Part shown: positions 7,459 to 17,200 of the stretch, piece after piece | Position numbering within the stretch: the stretch's first letter is position 1 | Layout: each line of letters starts with the position of its first letter | NCBI GenBank assembly: GCA_017553325.1 | Contig: JAFZMH010000010.1 | Coordinates: 1-39,549, forward strand | DNA: 39,549 bases | Reading direction: 5' to 3' | Source: Clostridia bacterium | GTDB lineage: Bacteria > Bacillota > Clostridia > Christensenellales > CAG-917 | Translations under genes and position numbers: made by a program | Notes under the pieces: model-generated | Databases searched by the model: none | The model's input: only the letters and a program-made list of their open reading frames with translations | Told to the model about the DNA's origin: nothing

Positions 7459-9202
7459 TCAGCATTCTCCTTTTTGTGAAATATATGACGATTACCACCC
7501 AGCCCGCAACGACGAAGACGATAATCAAGCTCGCGAGAGCGGTGAGAGTGTCGTTCCACTCCACACTGTCGAATTCGCCGCTCGCATCCTTTTTGAGCAA
7601 CATAAAACCGCTGACTCCGTCCGGCAGCGTGAAAGTGGCGTATTCGACGCCGTCTTTTGTATAAACCGCGTTGCCTTCAAGAACAATGATTCTTGCCTCG
7701 CCGTTTTCGATGAACGCGACGGCATAGTCGTCCGTGCGCTTCGGCATAATTATCGTGAGTGCGCCCGCATCTGAAACCGGCGTGCCCTGCTCGTTCTCAA
7801 GCGTCACTTCATAGGCGATAATCACGGACATATCCTTCATCTTTTCCGCCAATTTCGAGAGCGGTTCGACGGAGAAATCCATAAGGCTGTAATCCGCCAC
7901 GTCAAGCTGAACGTTCACGCCGATAAAACCTTCCGCGCGCCCGATAACGATATCTCTTTGGTCCGCAGTCACCACGTCCGTCTTGTTGGAATGCACGCAA
8001 TACTCCGCATAGTCGATGAAGTCGTTGCGCCTTGTCCTCGTGTGAACGGTGTAGTTTTTAAGGGATGCGTCCGATATTCTTGCGCGAATTTCGTAGGTGC
8101 CTTCAACGTCGGGGTCGACGTCTTCCGCCACGACCTCGAACCCCAAAGATTCGAGAGTGTCGCCCGGAGCGAGTTCGCCGACAACCGTATATTCAAACTC
8201 GGTGACGAGCGGAACGCCCACGAGCACGTCCAAACTGTTTACGATGACTTCAATCGGTCTCTTTGAGACGTGTACGGGGACTTTTATGTTCTTTTTGAGA
8301 GTGTAGTTGGTGTTTTTGTGCTGGAAGTCCATCCAAATTTCATAATCGGCTTCCCTTGCGTCGAGCCTCTTCGTCGCGTCTTGCGCGCGTTCGGAAGCGA
8401 GAGTCCAAGTGCCGTTGTTGTCAAATACGGTTGCGATGTCCGCAATGTCCCCTATCGTCGCTCCGTAGTACACGGAGTTCAAAACGGGAACCGAGAACAG
8501 TCTGTCCGGCAATTCGCCGGCGGTTATGTAGCACCTCAAGGGGTCGCTCGTCGAACAAGTTTCTTCAGCCGTAAAATCTCTGCCGTAAACGCGGAAACTC
8601 TCGCCCGCTCTTGCGCGCACGTCGTACTCGCCCTCGGGTACGTCTCTGCCGAAGCGCATTTTTCCGCTGTTCAAAACGGAAAATTCAACGTATTCATCAT
8701 CGCTTTGGTCTTTCCGCTTGTATTCAAGCGCGGTATAGACCGCGCTGAAACTCGGCACGTAATCTACGCACACGAAAATATTGCTGTCCTCTTCGGATGT
8801 GAAAGGGTTGGAGTCAAACACGTCGCCCTCATCGTTCTCGCCGAAATATATCAACGGTTTGGGAAGAACAAATTGCAAATCGTAGTCGTCGGCACCCAAC
8901 CCGAGAGATTGAAGCTTCTTTTCAATGCGATCTTCAAAAACGAGTTTCGGCTGCTCCTCGTCGGAGGGGTCTTCTCTGTTCAAAAACTCTCCTTGAACGA
9001 CGACGCTCTCCATATCGTAATTGGCGCATGAAAGCGTCCATTCAAAACCGCTCGTCCTGTCGTACGTACCCGTAATCACGAATTGCGGGTTGTCCACGGC
9101 GTATGCCGTAGATGGAGCAATGGGAAGGCCCGCGACGAAAACCGCCGCTACTACGAGCGGAATCAAAACGAATAACAGGAGTTTTGCACGTGCGTCTCTC
9201 AT
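7451..9202 (-). CDS. Exported surface protein with Ig-like repeats and C-terminal membrane anchor
   Basis: 583 residues. A signal peptide (hydrophobic about 8-25, cleavage near AYA-VDN) leads into an all-beta ectodomain. The parts around 290-410 resemble the MBG/Ig-like modules of Gram-positive surface proteins (for example PVHVSKRPIEVIVNSLDVLV and GTYEIRARI). One membrane helix (about 555-577) and a short basic tail close the protein, so it is anchored outward in the membrane rather than by a sortase site; no LPxTG is seen. It is first in an operon with the 85-residue protein and the cation exporter. The promoter TTGCGA-N17-TATAAT lies so close that the mRNA is probably leaderless. Confidence 0.75.
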   Translation of the reverse strand: MRDARAKLLLFVLIPLVVAAVFVAGLPIAPSTAYAVDNPQFVITGTYDRTSGFEWTLSCANYDMESVVVQGEFLNREDPSDEEQPKLVFEDRIEKKLQSLGLGADDYDLQFVLPKPLIYFGENDEGDVFDSNPFTSEEDSNIFVCVDYVPSFSAVYTALEYKRKDQSDDEYVEFSVLNSGKMRFGRDVPEGEYDVRARAGESFRVYGRDFTAEETCSTSDPLRCYITAGELPDRLFSVPVLNSVYYGATIGDIADIATVFDNNGTWTLASERAQDATKRLDAREADYEIWMDFQHKNTNYTLKKNIKVPVHVSKRPIEVIVNSLDVLVGVPLVTEFEYTVVGELAPGDTLESLGFEVVAEDVDPDVEGTYEIRARISDASLKNYTVHTRTRRNDFIDYAEYCVHSNKTDVVTADQRDIVIGRAEGFIGVNVQLDVADYSLMDFSVEPLSKLAEKMKDMSVIIAYEVTLENEQGTPVSDAGALTIIMPKRTDDYAVAFIENGEARIIVLEGNAVYTKDGVEYATFTLPDGVSGFMLLKKDASGEFDSVEWNDTLTALASLIIVFVVAGWVVIVIYFTKRRMLND

Positions 9203-9210
9203 ATTTTAAA

Positions 9211-9239
9211 ATTATACCACTATCCCTTCGTTTTCGCAA
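9211..9239 (-). promoter_or_regulatory. Promoter of the surface-protein operon, probably leaderless
   Basis: Minus-strand TTGCGA (9234-9239), a 17-base spacer, then TATAAT (9211-9216). Only eight bases separate the -10 box from the ATG at 9202. Transcription should start within about one to three bases of the start codon, and no Shine-Dalgarno site is visible. Confidence 0.7.
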
Positions 9240-9314
9240 TAGCGAACGACAAATTCGCGCGCCATCGTATATATAAGAAATACAAATTAAAATTATAATT
9301 TATTGGAAGACGAG

Positions 9315-9350
9315 ATTTTTCGCCTCTTTCGACGCTTGCGGGTGAAAAAT
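9315..9350. promoter_or_regulatory. Inverted repeat between divergent promoters
   Basis: ATTTTTCGCC (9315-9324) and GGTGAAAAAT (9341-9350) pair over ten positions with one G-T pair. It sits just upstream of the response regulator -35 box, in the 208-base divergent intergenic region. It could be an operator or a hairpin; nothing distinguishes these. Confidence 0.4.
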
Positions 9351-9362
9351 AATTTTTTAATA

Positions 9363-9391
9363 TTGCTTTAATCAAAACGACATATTATACT
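9363..9391 (+). promoter_or_regulatory. Promoter of the two-component operon
   Basis: TTGCTT (9363-9368), a 17-base spacer, then TATACT (9386-9391). GGAGG and the ATG of the response regulator follow about 20 bases later. Confidence 0.7.
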
Positions 9392-9410
9392 GTCATACGG
9401 AGGCAAGATT

Positions 9411-10091
9411 ATGAAGATACTGCTGGTTGAAGACGAAAAAGAATTGTCCCGCGCTCTCGCAAAGATGCTCGCAAAGGACGGCTACGACGTGGACCAAGTC
9501 TACGACGGAGCGGACGGACTGAGTTTTGCGTCGACGGGAATGTACGACGTCATACTGCTCGACGTCATTATGCCCAAGATGAACGGGTTCGAGGTGCTTG
9601 CGTCCCTTCGCGCAAAAAAAGTTCCCACTCCCGTCATTATGCTCACCGCGCTCACGAGCGAAGGCGACAAAATCGCTGGGCTCGACAAGGGGGCGGACGA
9701 CTACGTGGCAAAACCGTTTTCTTACGGCGAACTCTCCGCGCGCATTCGCGCCGTACTGCGCCGCAAAGGCAAACTCGTCACGGACAACAGGCTCGAATAC
9801 GAGGACGCGTCCCTGGACCTTACCTCCTACGTGCTGCGTTCGGCAACGGGCGAGATACGCCTTTCTCAAAAGGAATTCGAACTCTTGCGCTATCTATTCG
9901 AATACCCGAATTTCGTCGCGCAAAAGGACGACCTCATCCTGAAAGCGTGGGGACTGGACAGCGAATTCGAGTCCAACAACCTTGAAGTTTATATGTCGTT
10001 TTTGAGGAAAAAGCTCTATCATTTGGGGCTCTCGTTTACGATAGAATCCGTGCGCGGCGTCGGTTATAGACTTGCGCCTTTAAAACAATAA
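9411..10091 (+). CDS. OmpR/PhoB-family response regulator
   Basis: 226 residues, the usual length. The receiver domain (1-120) has the acidic pocket Glu7-Asp8, phospho-acceptor Asp51 (LLDVIMP), Thr79 (MLTA) and Lys101 (KPFSYGEL). The C-terminal winged-helix DNA-binding domain (about 128-223) ends with the typical SVRGVGYRL. A strong GGAGG precedes the start. The cognate histidine kinase follows 56 bases later. The target genes are unknown; the inverted repeat at 9315-9350 and the divergent surface-protein operon are the nearest candidates. Confidence 0.95.
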   Translation: MKILLVEDEKELSRALAKMLAKDGYDVDQVYDGADGLSFASTGMYDVILLDVIMPKMNGFEVLASLRAKKVPTPVIMLTALTSEGDKIAGLDKGADDYVAKPFSYGELSARIRAVLRRKGKLVTDNRLEYEDASLDLTSYVLRSATGEIRLSQKEFELLRYLFEYPNFVAQKDDLILKAWGLDSEFESNNLEVYMSFLRKKLYHLGLSFTIESVRGVGYRLAPLKQ

Positions 10092-10147
10092 TCGCGGTTT
10101 AACCGTGCAAAAACGCAGGATAAAACCTCTGATTTGACAACATCACT

Positions 10148-11371
10148 ATGGAACTTATCAAAAAACTGAGAATAAAATTTGCGCTCAACGCAATGATAGT
10201 CGCGGCGGTGTTTCTGCTCGTCATGTTCGGCGCGGTCTACGGGCTGTTGTGGTCGAACGACACGACGAACGAAAATCGCATACTTGAAGACGCGCTCGTC
10301 CGCCCCGTAAACGTCGGCGGGGGCGGCCCTCCCGTCAAAGAGGACCTCGTCTATTCTTTCGTTGTGGACAACAACGGTTTTTCAATGAACGACTACAACT
10401 CGTTTGAGGAACAATACGGCGAGAAATCTCAAAGCATCCTCGACGAGGCGGTTGAAACAAAAAACGGAACTTTCGAGCAGGACGGCAGATACTTTGCGGT
10501 CAAATCGAGAGACCTTCAAGGAGGGACTGTCGTCTACGTGCTGCACGACCGCACCTCCCGTCACGAACAACTCATCACCGTGCTCGTCGAGACGATAGTG
10601 CTGTATCTCGCCGCGGTTTTGCTCATCTTCCTCATCGCGTATCTCTTCTCTGCAAAGACGATGAAACCCGTTGCGGAGACCTACGTCAAGCAACGCGACC
10701 TCATCGCCAACGCCTCGCACGAGCTCAAAACTCCCCTCACCGTCATCGCAACGAATTTGGCGGTTGTGAAGTCCGAACCCACGGCAACCGTGCAGGACAA
10801 CGAAAAATGGCTCTCGTCCGTCGACAAGCAGATTGAACGTATGCAGGAACTCATCCAAAGTATGCTCGAACTCTCGAAACTCGAACAGTCTTCTCTGCAA
10901 AAGGTAAATTTGAACCTGTCAAGCATAGTGGACGGCGCGTGCCTGGAGTTTGAAGCGGTATGCTTTGAAAGGGGCGTAAACCTCATCTCGGAAGTGCAAA
11001 GCGACATAAACGTGCTCGGCGAAAAGACCTCGCTTGAACGGCTCGTAGTCATCTTGCTCGACAACGCCATAAAGTATTGCGGCGAAAACGGCAAGGTTGG
11101 TTGCAAGCTCTCGCAGGACGGCAAAAAAGCGGTGCTTACCGTCATGAACACGGGCGCGGTCATCAGCGAAGAAGACGCTCGCCACGTATTCGACCGCTTC
11201 TACCGCACGGATGGCGCAAGACAAAACGACGACGGCAAATCGTTCGGACTCGGTTTGTCCATAGCCGCGGCAACCGTACGCGCACACGGTGGCACAATCG
11301 AATGCAAAGGCATTGAAAACAAGGGTACTGTGTTTACTGTTGTTTTGCCGATAAAAAAACCGCGCGATTAA
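10148..11371 (+). CDS. Membrane sensor histidine kinase
   Basis: 407 residues with two membrane helices (about 13-34 and 146-168) flanking an extracytoplasmic sensor of about 110 residues. The catalytic core follows: dimerisation helix with phospho-acceptor His191 (NASHELKTPLT), the N box (VILLDNAIKYC), the F box (VFDRFYRTD) and the G2 box (FGLGLSIAAAT). Family knowledge: it autophosphorylates His191 and transfers the phosphate to Asp51 of the response regulator just upstream. No clear Shine-Dalgarno site precedes the ATG. The last codons, Lys-Pro-Arg-Asp and TAA, form the left arm of the structured repeat at 11355, so the repeat supplies the C-terminus. The signal sensed is unknown. Confidence 0.93.
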   Translation: MELIKKLRIKFALNAMIVAAVFLLVMFGAVYGLLWSNDTTNENRILEDALVRPVNVGGGGPPVKEDLVYSFVVDNNGFSMNDYNSFEEQYGEKSQSILDEAVETKNGTFEQDGRYFAVKSRDLQGGTVVYVLHDRTSRHEQLITVLVETIVLYLAAVLLIFLIAYLFSAKTMKPVAETYVKQRDLIANASHELKTPLTVIATNLAVVKSEPTATVQDNEKWLSSVDKQIERMQELIQSMLELSKLEQSSLQKVNLNLSSIVDGACLEFEAVCFERGVNLISEVQSDINVLGEKTSLERLVVILLDNAIKYCGENGKVGCKLSQDGKKAVLTVMNTGAVISEEDARHVFDRFYRTDGARQNDDGKSFGLGLSIAAATVRAHGGTIECKGIENKGTVFTVVLPIKKPRD

Positions 11372-11549
11372 GATGAGATGCGCGAAAACAAAATAAATCA
11401 CCCCGCCCAATGTACTGACGTACATGACCGCGAGTCGTAACCAACTTGCTTGCAAGGATTGCAGACGACGATGCGGACGAAGTGCTAAGCACAAGACGGG
11501 GTGTATTTGTTGCAGTTGACAAAGCAGGTCGCTAAATCACACGGTTTTT
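11355..11549. repeat. Structured intergenic repeat, type I, long form, between convergent genes
   Basis: The left end AAAAACCGCGCGATTAAGA pairs with the right end GCTAAATCACACGGTTTTT with several mismatches. Middle arms are CACCCCG (11399-11405) and CGGGGTG (11497-11503). Inner arms are ATGTAC (11410-11415) and GTACAT (11420-11425). About 70 extra bases, with hairpins such as TTGCTTGCAA and TGCTAAGCA, are inserted on the right side of the inner hairpin. The element covers the last codons of the histidine kinase on the left and the TAA of the EIIC gene on the right, so it probably terminates both. Confidence 0.85.
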
Positions 11550-12822
11550 AGTCTAGTTTTTGGTCGCCCAACTTGATTAGATTTAGTTTCCTAAACAGTT
11601 CGCTAAAACCGAAACTCACAACCGCGGGGATGACGAACAGGCAAAGAATTATGCCGAGGACGAGTTTCCAAGTTTCAAGGTCCGCGCTCAAAGAGGCGCG
11701 GACGGTGCCCATAACGCCGACGAGTCCGCTCGTACCCATGCCGCCGCCCGTTGCGTCGCAACGAAGCCCCAAGAGCACGGCGACGAGTCCGGAGACCGCG
11801 CTTGCGATGATTTCGGGCACTATAATAATCGGGTGTTTCATGATGTTGGGGATTTGGAGCATGCTCGTTCCTATGCCTTGCGAGATGAGCCCGCTCCACT
11901 TGTTTTCTCTAAACGACGCCACGGCAAAGCCTACCATGTGCGCGGCGCATCCGGCGACTGCCGCACCGCCCGCGATTGCAAGCGCTTCGGCGTATTCTTC
12001 GGGAATAGCGGCGGCAATGGCAATCCAAATCGCGGCTGACGAGGTCGGCATGGTGAGCAAAACGCCCATGACCACCGCGACGAAAATGCCGACGATGATT
12101 TTGACTGCCGTGCCCGCCTGAATTGCGAGCGCGATGCCGATGCCGATATAGTCGACAAGTCTTATAAACGGCCACGCTATCCAAATCGAAACGAGAGACA
12201 TAAGTATCATTCCAAGCGGGACAAGAACTATATCGAGTTTGGTCTTGCCCGCATACAGCGATGCGATTTCGACGGCGAACAGCGACACGACGTATGAGCC
12301 TATCGGGTTGCCGGGAGCGCCCAAAGCGACGCTCAAAGTCCCCTTGCCGAGCAATATCTGAATGAGTCCTGCGTTCGTCGCGGAATTGACGGACGCCCAC
12401 GCACCGATAAGTCCCGCCACGGCGGCGGAAAAGATAACGAGCGGTTTTGCACCGAGCTTGTGCGCTATGCCGACGCCTATTCCCGCGCCCATAAGCATTT
12501 TTGCGAGATTGCCGAGCGTAATCAAAAACAGACCGAAAGGCACGTCCTTGCCTATCCAGTCGCCGATTTGCCACACGATTGTGCCTGCGATTAGGGTGCA
12601 GAAAAGCCCCTGCGCCATACCCGTAAACGCGTCGATAAAGTAGCGTTTGCAATACTTTTTGACGATACGCTTTGCCTTCTCCCCTTTCGTTTCGGGGGCT
12701 TCGTCCGCTTGAACGTCGCCGTTGTCGTCCGAAAGATTTTCGGCTTCAACGAAACTTTCTTCAACGGTAGGTTGCAAAGACTCTTCTTGCTTGGTGCTTG
12801 TGATTTCTTGTTCGTTGTCCAT
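11548..12822 (-). CDS. PTS EIIC-type membrane protein, PfoR family
   Basis: 424 residues. An acidic, Gln/Glu-rich cytoplasmic tail (1-55) precedes about ten membrane helices rich in Gly and Ala. The signatures LGAPGNPIGSYV, MPTSSAAIWIAIA and DATGGGMGTSGLVG match the PTS_EIIC_2 family, which includes Clostridium perfringens PfoR, a protein first described as a regulator of toxin production. Family knowledge points to sugar transport or membrane-linked regulation. No EIIA or EIIB partner is encoded nearby, so phosphotransfer-driven uptake is unproven. It lies nine bases after the M28-like gene (shared transcript, AAGGAA site). Its TAA lies in the arm of the repeat at 11355. Confidence 0.85.
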   Translation of the reverse strand: MDNEQEITSTKQEESLQPTVEESFVEAENLSDDNGDVQADEAPETKGEKAKRIVKKYCKRYFIDAFTGMAQGLFCTLIAGTIVWQIGDWIGKDVPFGLFLITLGNLAKMLMGAGIGVGIAHKLGAKPLVIFSAAVAGLIGAWASVNSATNAGLIQILLGKGTLSVALGAPGNPIGSYVVSLFAVEIASLYAGKTKLDIVLVPLGMILMSLVSIWIAWPFIRLVDYIGIGIALAIQAGTAVKIIVGIFVAVVMGVLLTMPTSSAAIWIAIAAAIPEEYAEALAIAGGAAVAGCAAHMVGFAVASFRENKWSGLISQGIGTSMLQIPNIMKHPIIIVPEIIASAVSGLVAVLLGLRCDATGGGMGTSGLVGVMGTVRASLSADLETWKLVLGIILCLFVIPAVVSFGFSELFRKLNLIKLGDQKLD

Positions 12823-12831
12823 AGTGTTTCC

Positions 12832-14142
12832 TTATTTGCCGACGGCGTCTTTGATTTCCATATCGGTTGATTTTGCAACGATTTCCTCTTGTTTTGGCGG
12901 TTTCTTTTCCTCCGCCATAAGTTTTTCAAGTGCGCCGACGGTGAGAGAAAAGAGTTTTTCGACGTCGTTTCTGTCGAGAACGCGGTCAGTTGGTGCGTTT
13001 GCGGTTATCGTTGCGGTTGCCATACCGCTATTTGCGAATGCGTCGGATGTATAGCCGTGAAGCGACGCGAATTTTTGTCTTATAGTATCGTGCGGAACGG
13101 TGCTGATTTCTATGCCCTGTTCGTGCGCGCTCGAACGAACGACGGACACGAGAGGCGTGGAAAAAGCAATCTTTCTGAGCGCGTCGCATTCCGCTATTTT
13201 GAGGTCTCCGGAGAGTACGTCCTGAACGCAGAGCACTTGCGCTCCCGCGAGTTCGGGGTGCGAACGTACGAACGCCTGAGAACCGCCGTGCGCGGAATTT
13301 TCACCGCCCAAAGATACGTAAACTATCTTTGCGTCGTCGGGTATCTTGTCGTCGTGCTCGACGAAATAGGCGTAGGTTGCCATTGCGATTGCGGTTGCCA
13401 CGCCGTTGTTTTGTCTTGCGTGTCTGACAAAGGGCGAATAATGCGTAAACGTTGCAAAAGCCCCGAGCAAGCCGAATATTGCGGGCAAAATCGTAAAAAC
13501 GGTAATCGTTGAAACGGACTCCGTGCCTATCGCCATTTTGAGGATACAGAACAGCACGAACAAACCTGCGGAAATCGGGGCGATGAGTATCGTGAGTTTT
13601 CTCAAAACGCCGAAATCGCCAAAGAACCCGCCGAGTTTTGCGTCGTGGTTGTCGACTATGACGAAGGTGCGTTTGTCCTGCGCTCCCGCGTCGCTCTTTG
13701 AAAACTCGCTCACGACGTTGTAGGAAGGCTTTTTGTTAAGCAAGCCCGCGAGCGTGCTTCTGCCAAGGAAGAGGGATATGATTGCAACCGAGCCGGACAC
13801 GAATACCGCAAGAGCAAGCGCGGTAAGCAGCGCCCCGGCAACTCTTCCGCCCGCAAAAGAGACGAAATAGAGCACGAGCGACACCATATACCAAATGCCG
13901 AGAAAAGGCAACGCGCCCCTGCCGAGCAAGGGATAGGCGTAGTAGGCTTCAAGTCTCGTCTTGACCGAGGACTCGTCGTGCAGGCGATTGCGGATGGATC
14001 TTGCGCACGCAGTCTCGTTTTCCGTCCCCGTCAAGCGGTTGGGAAACTCGGCGAGCTCTCCCACGAACTCGTTGATAAAATCTACGCCGTCGAGCATATC
14101 TTCGGCGGATATTGAAGATTTTGAAACGTCAAAGTTTTCCAT
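12832..14142 (-). CDS. M28-like membrane protein with apparently degenerate active site
   Basis: 436 residues. An N-terminal segment resembling the start of M28 aminopeptidases (VDFINEFVGELAEFPNRLTGT) is followed by about four membrane helices (about 77-128 and 183-232). The C-terminal half has an M28-like layout: NHDAK near 165, HARQNNGVATAIA at 241, GGENSAHGGS at 279 and HGYTSDAFANSG at 362. In active M28 enzymes the matching sites read about DDNASG and EE. Here they are QNNG and EN, so two metal or catalytic acids seem replaced by Asn. I infer a peptidase relative that may have lost activity; the alignment is by eye. It is cotranscribed with the PfoR-type protein. The promoter at 14153 gives an almost leaderless mRNA. 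Confidence 0.65.
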   Translation of the reverse strand: MENFDVSKSSISAEDMLDGVDFINEFVGELAEFPNRLTGTENETACARSIRNRLHDESSVKTRLEAYYAYPLLGRGALPFLGIWYMVSLVLYFVSFAGGRVAGALLTALALAVFVSGSVAIISLFLGRSTLAGLLNKKPSYNVVSEFSKSDAGAQDKRTFVIVDNHDAKLGGFFGDFGVLRKLTILIAPISAGLFVLFCILKMAIGTESVSTITVFTILPAIFGLLGAFATFTHYSPFVRHARQNNGVATAIAMATYAYFVEHDDKIPDDAKIVYVSLGGENSAHGGSQAFVRSHPELAGAQVLCVQDVLSGDLKIAECDALRKIAFSTPLVSVVRSSAHEQGIEISTVPHDTIRQKFASLHGYTSDAFANSGMATATITANAPTDRVLDRNDVEKLFSLTVGALEKLMAEEKKPPKQEEIVAKSTDMEIKDAVGK

Positions 14143-14152
14143 ATGTACCTAC

Positions 14153-14181
14153 ATTATATATTAAATGTTTGATTAAATCAA
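14153..14181 (-). promoter_or_regulatory. Promoter of the M28-like/PfoR operon with palindrome over the -35 box
   Basis: Minus-strand TTGATT (14176-14181), a 17-base spacer, then TATAAT (14153-14158), ten bases before the ATG. The -35 box is half of a perfect 13-base palindrome TTGATTAAATCAA (14169-14181 on the plus strand), a possible operator. The leader would be only three to five bases long. Confidence 0.65.
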
Positions 14182-14183
14182 TA

Positions 14184-14211
14184 AAAAACCCACTCTCGCG
14201 AGTGGGTTTTT
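14184..14211 (-). terminator. Intrinsic terminator of the lipoprotein gene
   Basis: A near-perfect palindrome AAAAACCCACTC-TCGC-GAGTGGGTTTTT with A and T tails on both sides, so it could work in either direction. It lies about 40 bases after the lipoprotein stop on the minus strand and just upstream of the M28-like operon promoter. Confidence 0.88.
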
Positions 14212-14248
14212 GTTTGCTTTTCAGCAAAGCGACTCGTTGTTGAACGAA

Positions 14249-17200
14249 TTATGCTTCGCCGCCTTCACCTTCTTCTTCGCCGCCCATGAGTTTTGCCATA
14301 AGGTCCATGACGGTTTCAACAAGGTTTTCGCTGTTGATGATGTTGACGTTCTCGCCCGTTCTTGCCGGAGGAGTGATCTTCTTTGCGGCAGGAATACTCT
14401 TGCCACATTCAAAACTCCATGTCGGCGGATAAACCGCAAGACCGTTCTCGCCTTCGCCAAGATCGTAGGTGCAAGCAACTCTGATGATTTCCTTCTCTTG
14501 TTTATCATTCGGTTGAGTCGTGACGTAGAGTTTTGCGTGCATCGTCTTCTCATTGGTTTCGTTGAGGCCGAGCGTCCAAGTTTCTGTCGTTCCGCCGTAC
14601 GCTTGTCCACATGCATAGTCGAGCGTAATCACGTTCGCGCTGTCGACATTGACGTTGCAATTGCCGAGGAGTTGACCCCAAGTCAACGTTTCGACTTCAT
14701 CCGACACGAAGTGAATCTTCTTCAATGCTTCGAGAACCATGCCCGGAACTTCCCAATCCTTGAGAGCGACTTCTTGACCGTCTTTTCTGTCTGTGACGTT
14801 GTTGAAGATATACTTGACTACCGTCTCTTCAACTCTGAGTGTGAAGCTTGCGCCGTCCGCCGCTTCAAGCGTGCAATGGCGATCGCCCTTTTCATCCTTT
14901 GCGAAGAGGAGTTTGACTTGACCTGTCACGTCGAGCGTTGCGCTGATGTGGAAGAGGTCGTTTTGGTCGTTCGGGTTCTTCTTTACGACAAGGCTGATTC
15001 TGTCGGAGTCAAGCAAGTTGTGATTTGCGTCATAGTTGAGTGCAACGTTGACGTTTGCATCAAAGATATACTCTTGCACCGCTTGTTGTCCTTGTGCCGG
15101 TTCCGGAGTCTTGATAAGGCTCATATTTGCAGTGATGCTCTTGAGTTCGCCTGCGTTGCTGATGACGTATGCAAATTCAAGATGCGCCTTGTATGTGACC
15201 ACCTTGCCGAGATCGTCGTCCCACAAATCAAATTCGAGGTCGAGGTTGTCGAGCTTGGTGTGCTCAATATCCCAAGACGCTTGAATCGTCACCGTGTAGG
15301 TTCTTTGAACAGTATTGCCTTTAGCGTCTACGCCTGCGTCGTTGAGATACGTTGCGGTTGCTTGGACCGAAGACGCTCTCTTGTCGAGGTGAATCTCGAT
15401 TTCATTTGCGTTGGCTCCGCCAAACGCTTTTGCAATCTTCTCGCAATCTTCTGCCGTGAAGTCTGCTTTAAGCAAGAATTCAGGGTTGAAGGAGCCGTCT
15501 TCGTTCTTGAACATATCGCCCAAGCTGCCGATGTTGTCAAGAGAGAGTTGTTCGCCGTTGACTTTGACGTTTCCAAGGATGAGCTTGATTGTGTCGATAA
15601 TTGCGTTGAAATCAAATCCGCCGTCTTCACCGACTGCTTGGCCCGCACCGTCGTCGCCTGCCATTTGACCTTCGTTGCCTTCTTCAGCTCCGTCCTCACC
15701 GTTTAGCATTGCAAGCATGCCGTTTGCGAAATCTTCGACGTCGGCATAGTTTTCAATAATGTCGGCAACGTCAATGATATAGGTCTTGCCTTTCCAAATT
15801 GCGGAGAGTTCGCCTTTCGGGCAGGATGCAAGGAGTTGAATTGCCGTTCCGACAATGCCGCCTTGTGCATTGAGTTCTTCGGACTTGAAGCCGATTTCGA
15901 AATCAATTGCCTTGAGCGCTTGTGCCGCCGCCGCATATTTTGCCGCGCGCTCTGCTTCAGCCGCTTCTATTTGATCTTCAGTTGCGTTTTCGGGAACTTC
16001 GATTGCTTGTGCGGCTTCGAATTGTTCTTGAATTGCTTTGATGCCGTTGTAGACGCTGAACGGGTCGATGTCTGTGTAGAGAGACAATTGATATTGTGTT
16101 TCTACGCCGTTCTTGATGAGACCGACCTTGAGTTCCGCAAGCATATTGAGGAGCTGGTTGACATCGAGAACTTCGACGTCCTCGCCTTGCCAGTTGCTTG
16201 CCGTAAATTCAACGGCCTTTCTGATGTTTGCGGTCTTGACCGGATGAATTGAGAGGTCGTGAATCGTAAGTTCGACTTGCGGGAATTCGCCGTTCGTCTT
16301 TACGAGACCGTTGATTGCAAGGTCAACCTTTGCAGTGAATTCATCGATATAACCGTCGAGTTCGCCATAACTGATTTCTGCGTTGAGACCGCCGAGGATA
16401 CCCATAACTTTCTCCCCGACCAATTTCTTGACTTGTTCGCCCAAACCGTTGACGACTTCACCGATGTTCATATCCGCGGAGTGTATGAGTCTATCGCTGT
16501 TGTTCTCGTCCCTCACGGTCTTAACGTTGGTAAGGAATGCGGAAGCGAGATCGCTGATGCCTTCGAGTTGAATCTTGCGCGCCGTGGTGTCATAAAGACC
16601 CATCGTGCTCAAAAGACCGTTAACGTCCGTGAAATCAAACGCATTGAGAAACACTTGAACGAGGTCGTTGAAGCTCCAAGTCAATTCTCCGTTTCTATCC
16701 TTCTTGCCCATGCCTCCGATAGCCTCTTCGATGAGCTGTGCAATCGTGAACGTGTTGTTGTGATGCACGTCAGGATCGTCCGGCGCCATAACGTCTTTTC
16801 TGTCCACCACGAATTCGTGGTTGTAGATTTGTTCCGCAATCCAATCTTGCCAAGAGACGTTGCCGTTGCTGTCTACGTCACAGTGCACTTTGTAGTATCT
16901 GCCGCTGAGAACGTTTTCCGGCAACATATTTTTGATGTCCGGGGACAAGTTGAGGTCGAAATAGAAGTTTGTCGGGTCATCCATAAAGAAGTAGACCGCA
17001 AACAACGTTCCGTCTTCAACGCCTTCTGCGGGAGTCGGGTCGTAAACGAGAATTCTTGCCGCGCTGTTCTCCGCAGAACGCTCCATCGGAGTCGTTGCGT
17101 TCTCAGGCTCTGCCTTCGTGCAACTTCTGTCGAGGATGACGTCAAGTTTCACGCCGATATTGAACTCCTCGGTACCGGGGACGAGCGCTTTCTTTGCGGT

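Noticed and set aside
14210..15706. A 498-residue open frame on the plus strand opposite the lipoprotein gene
   Set aside because: It is antisense to a well-supported gene with signal peptide, promoter and terminator. The predicted protein resembles no family and its openness follows from codon bias on the other strand.
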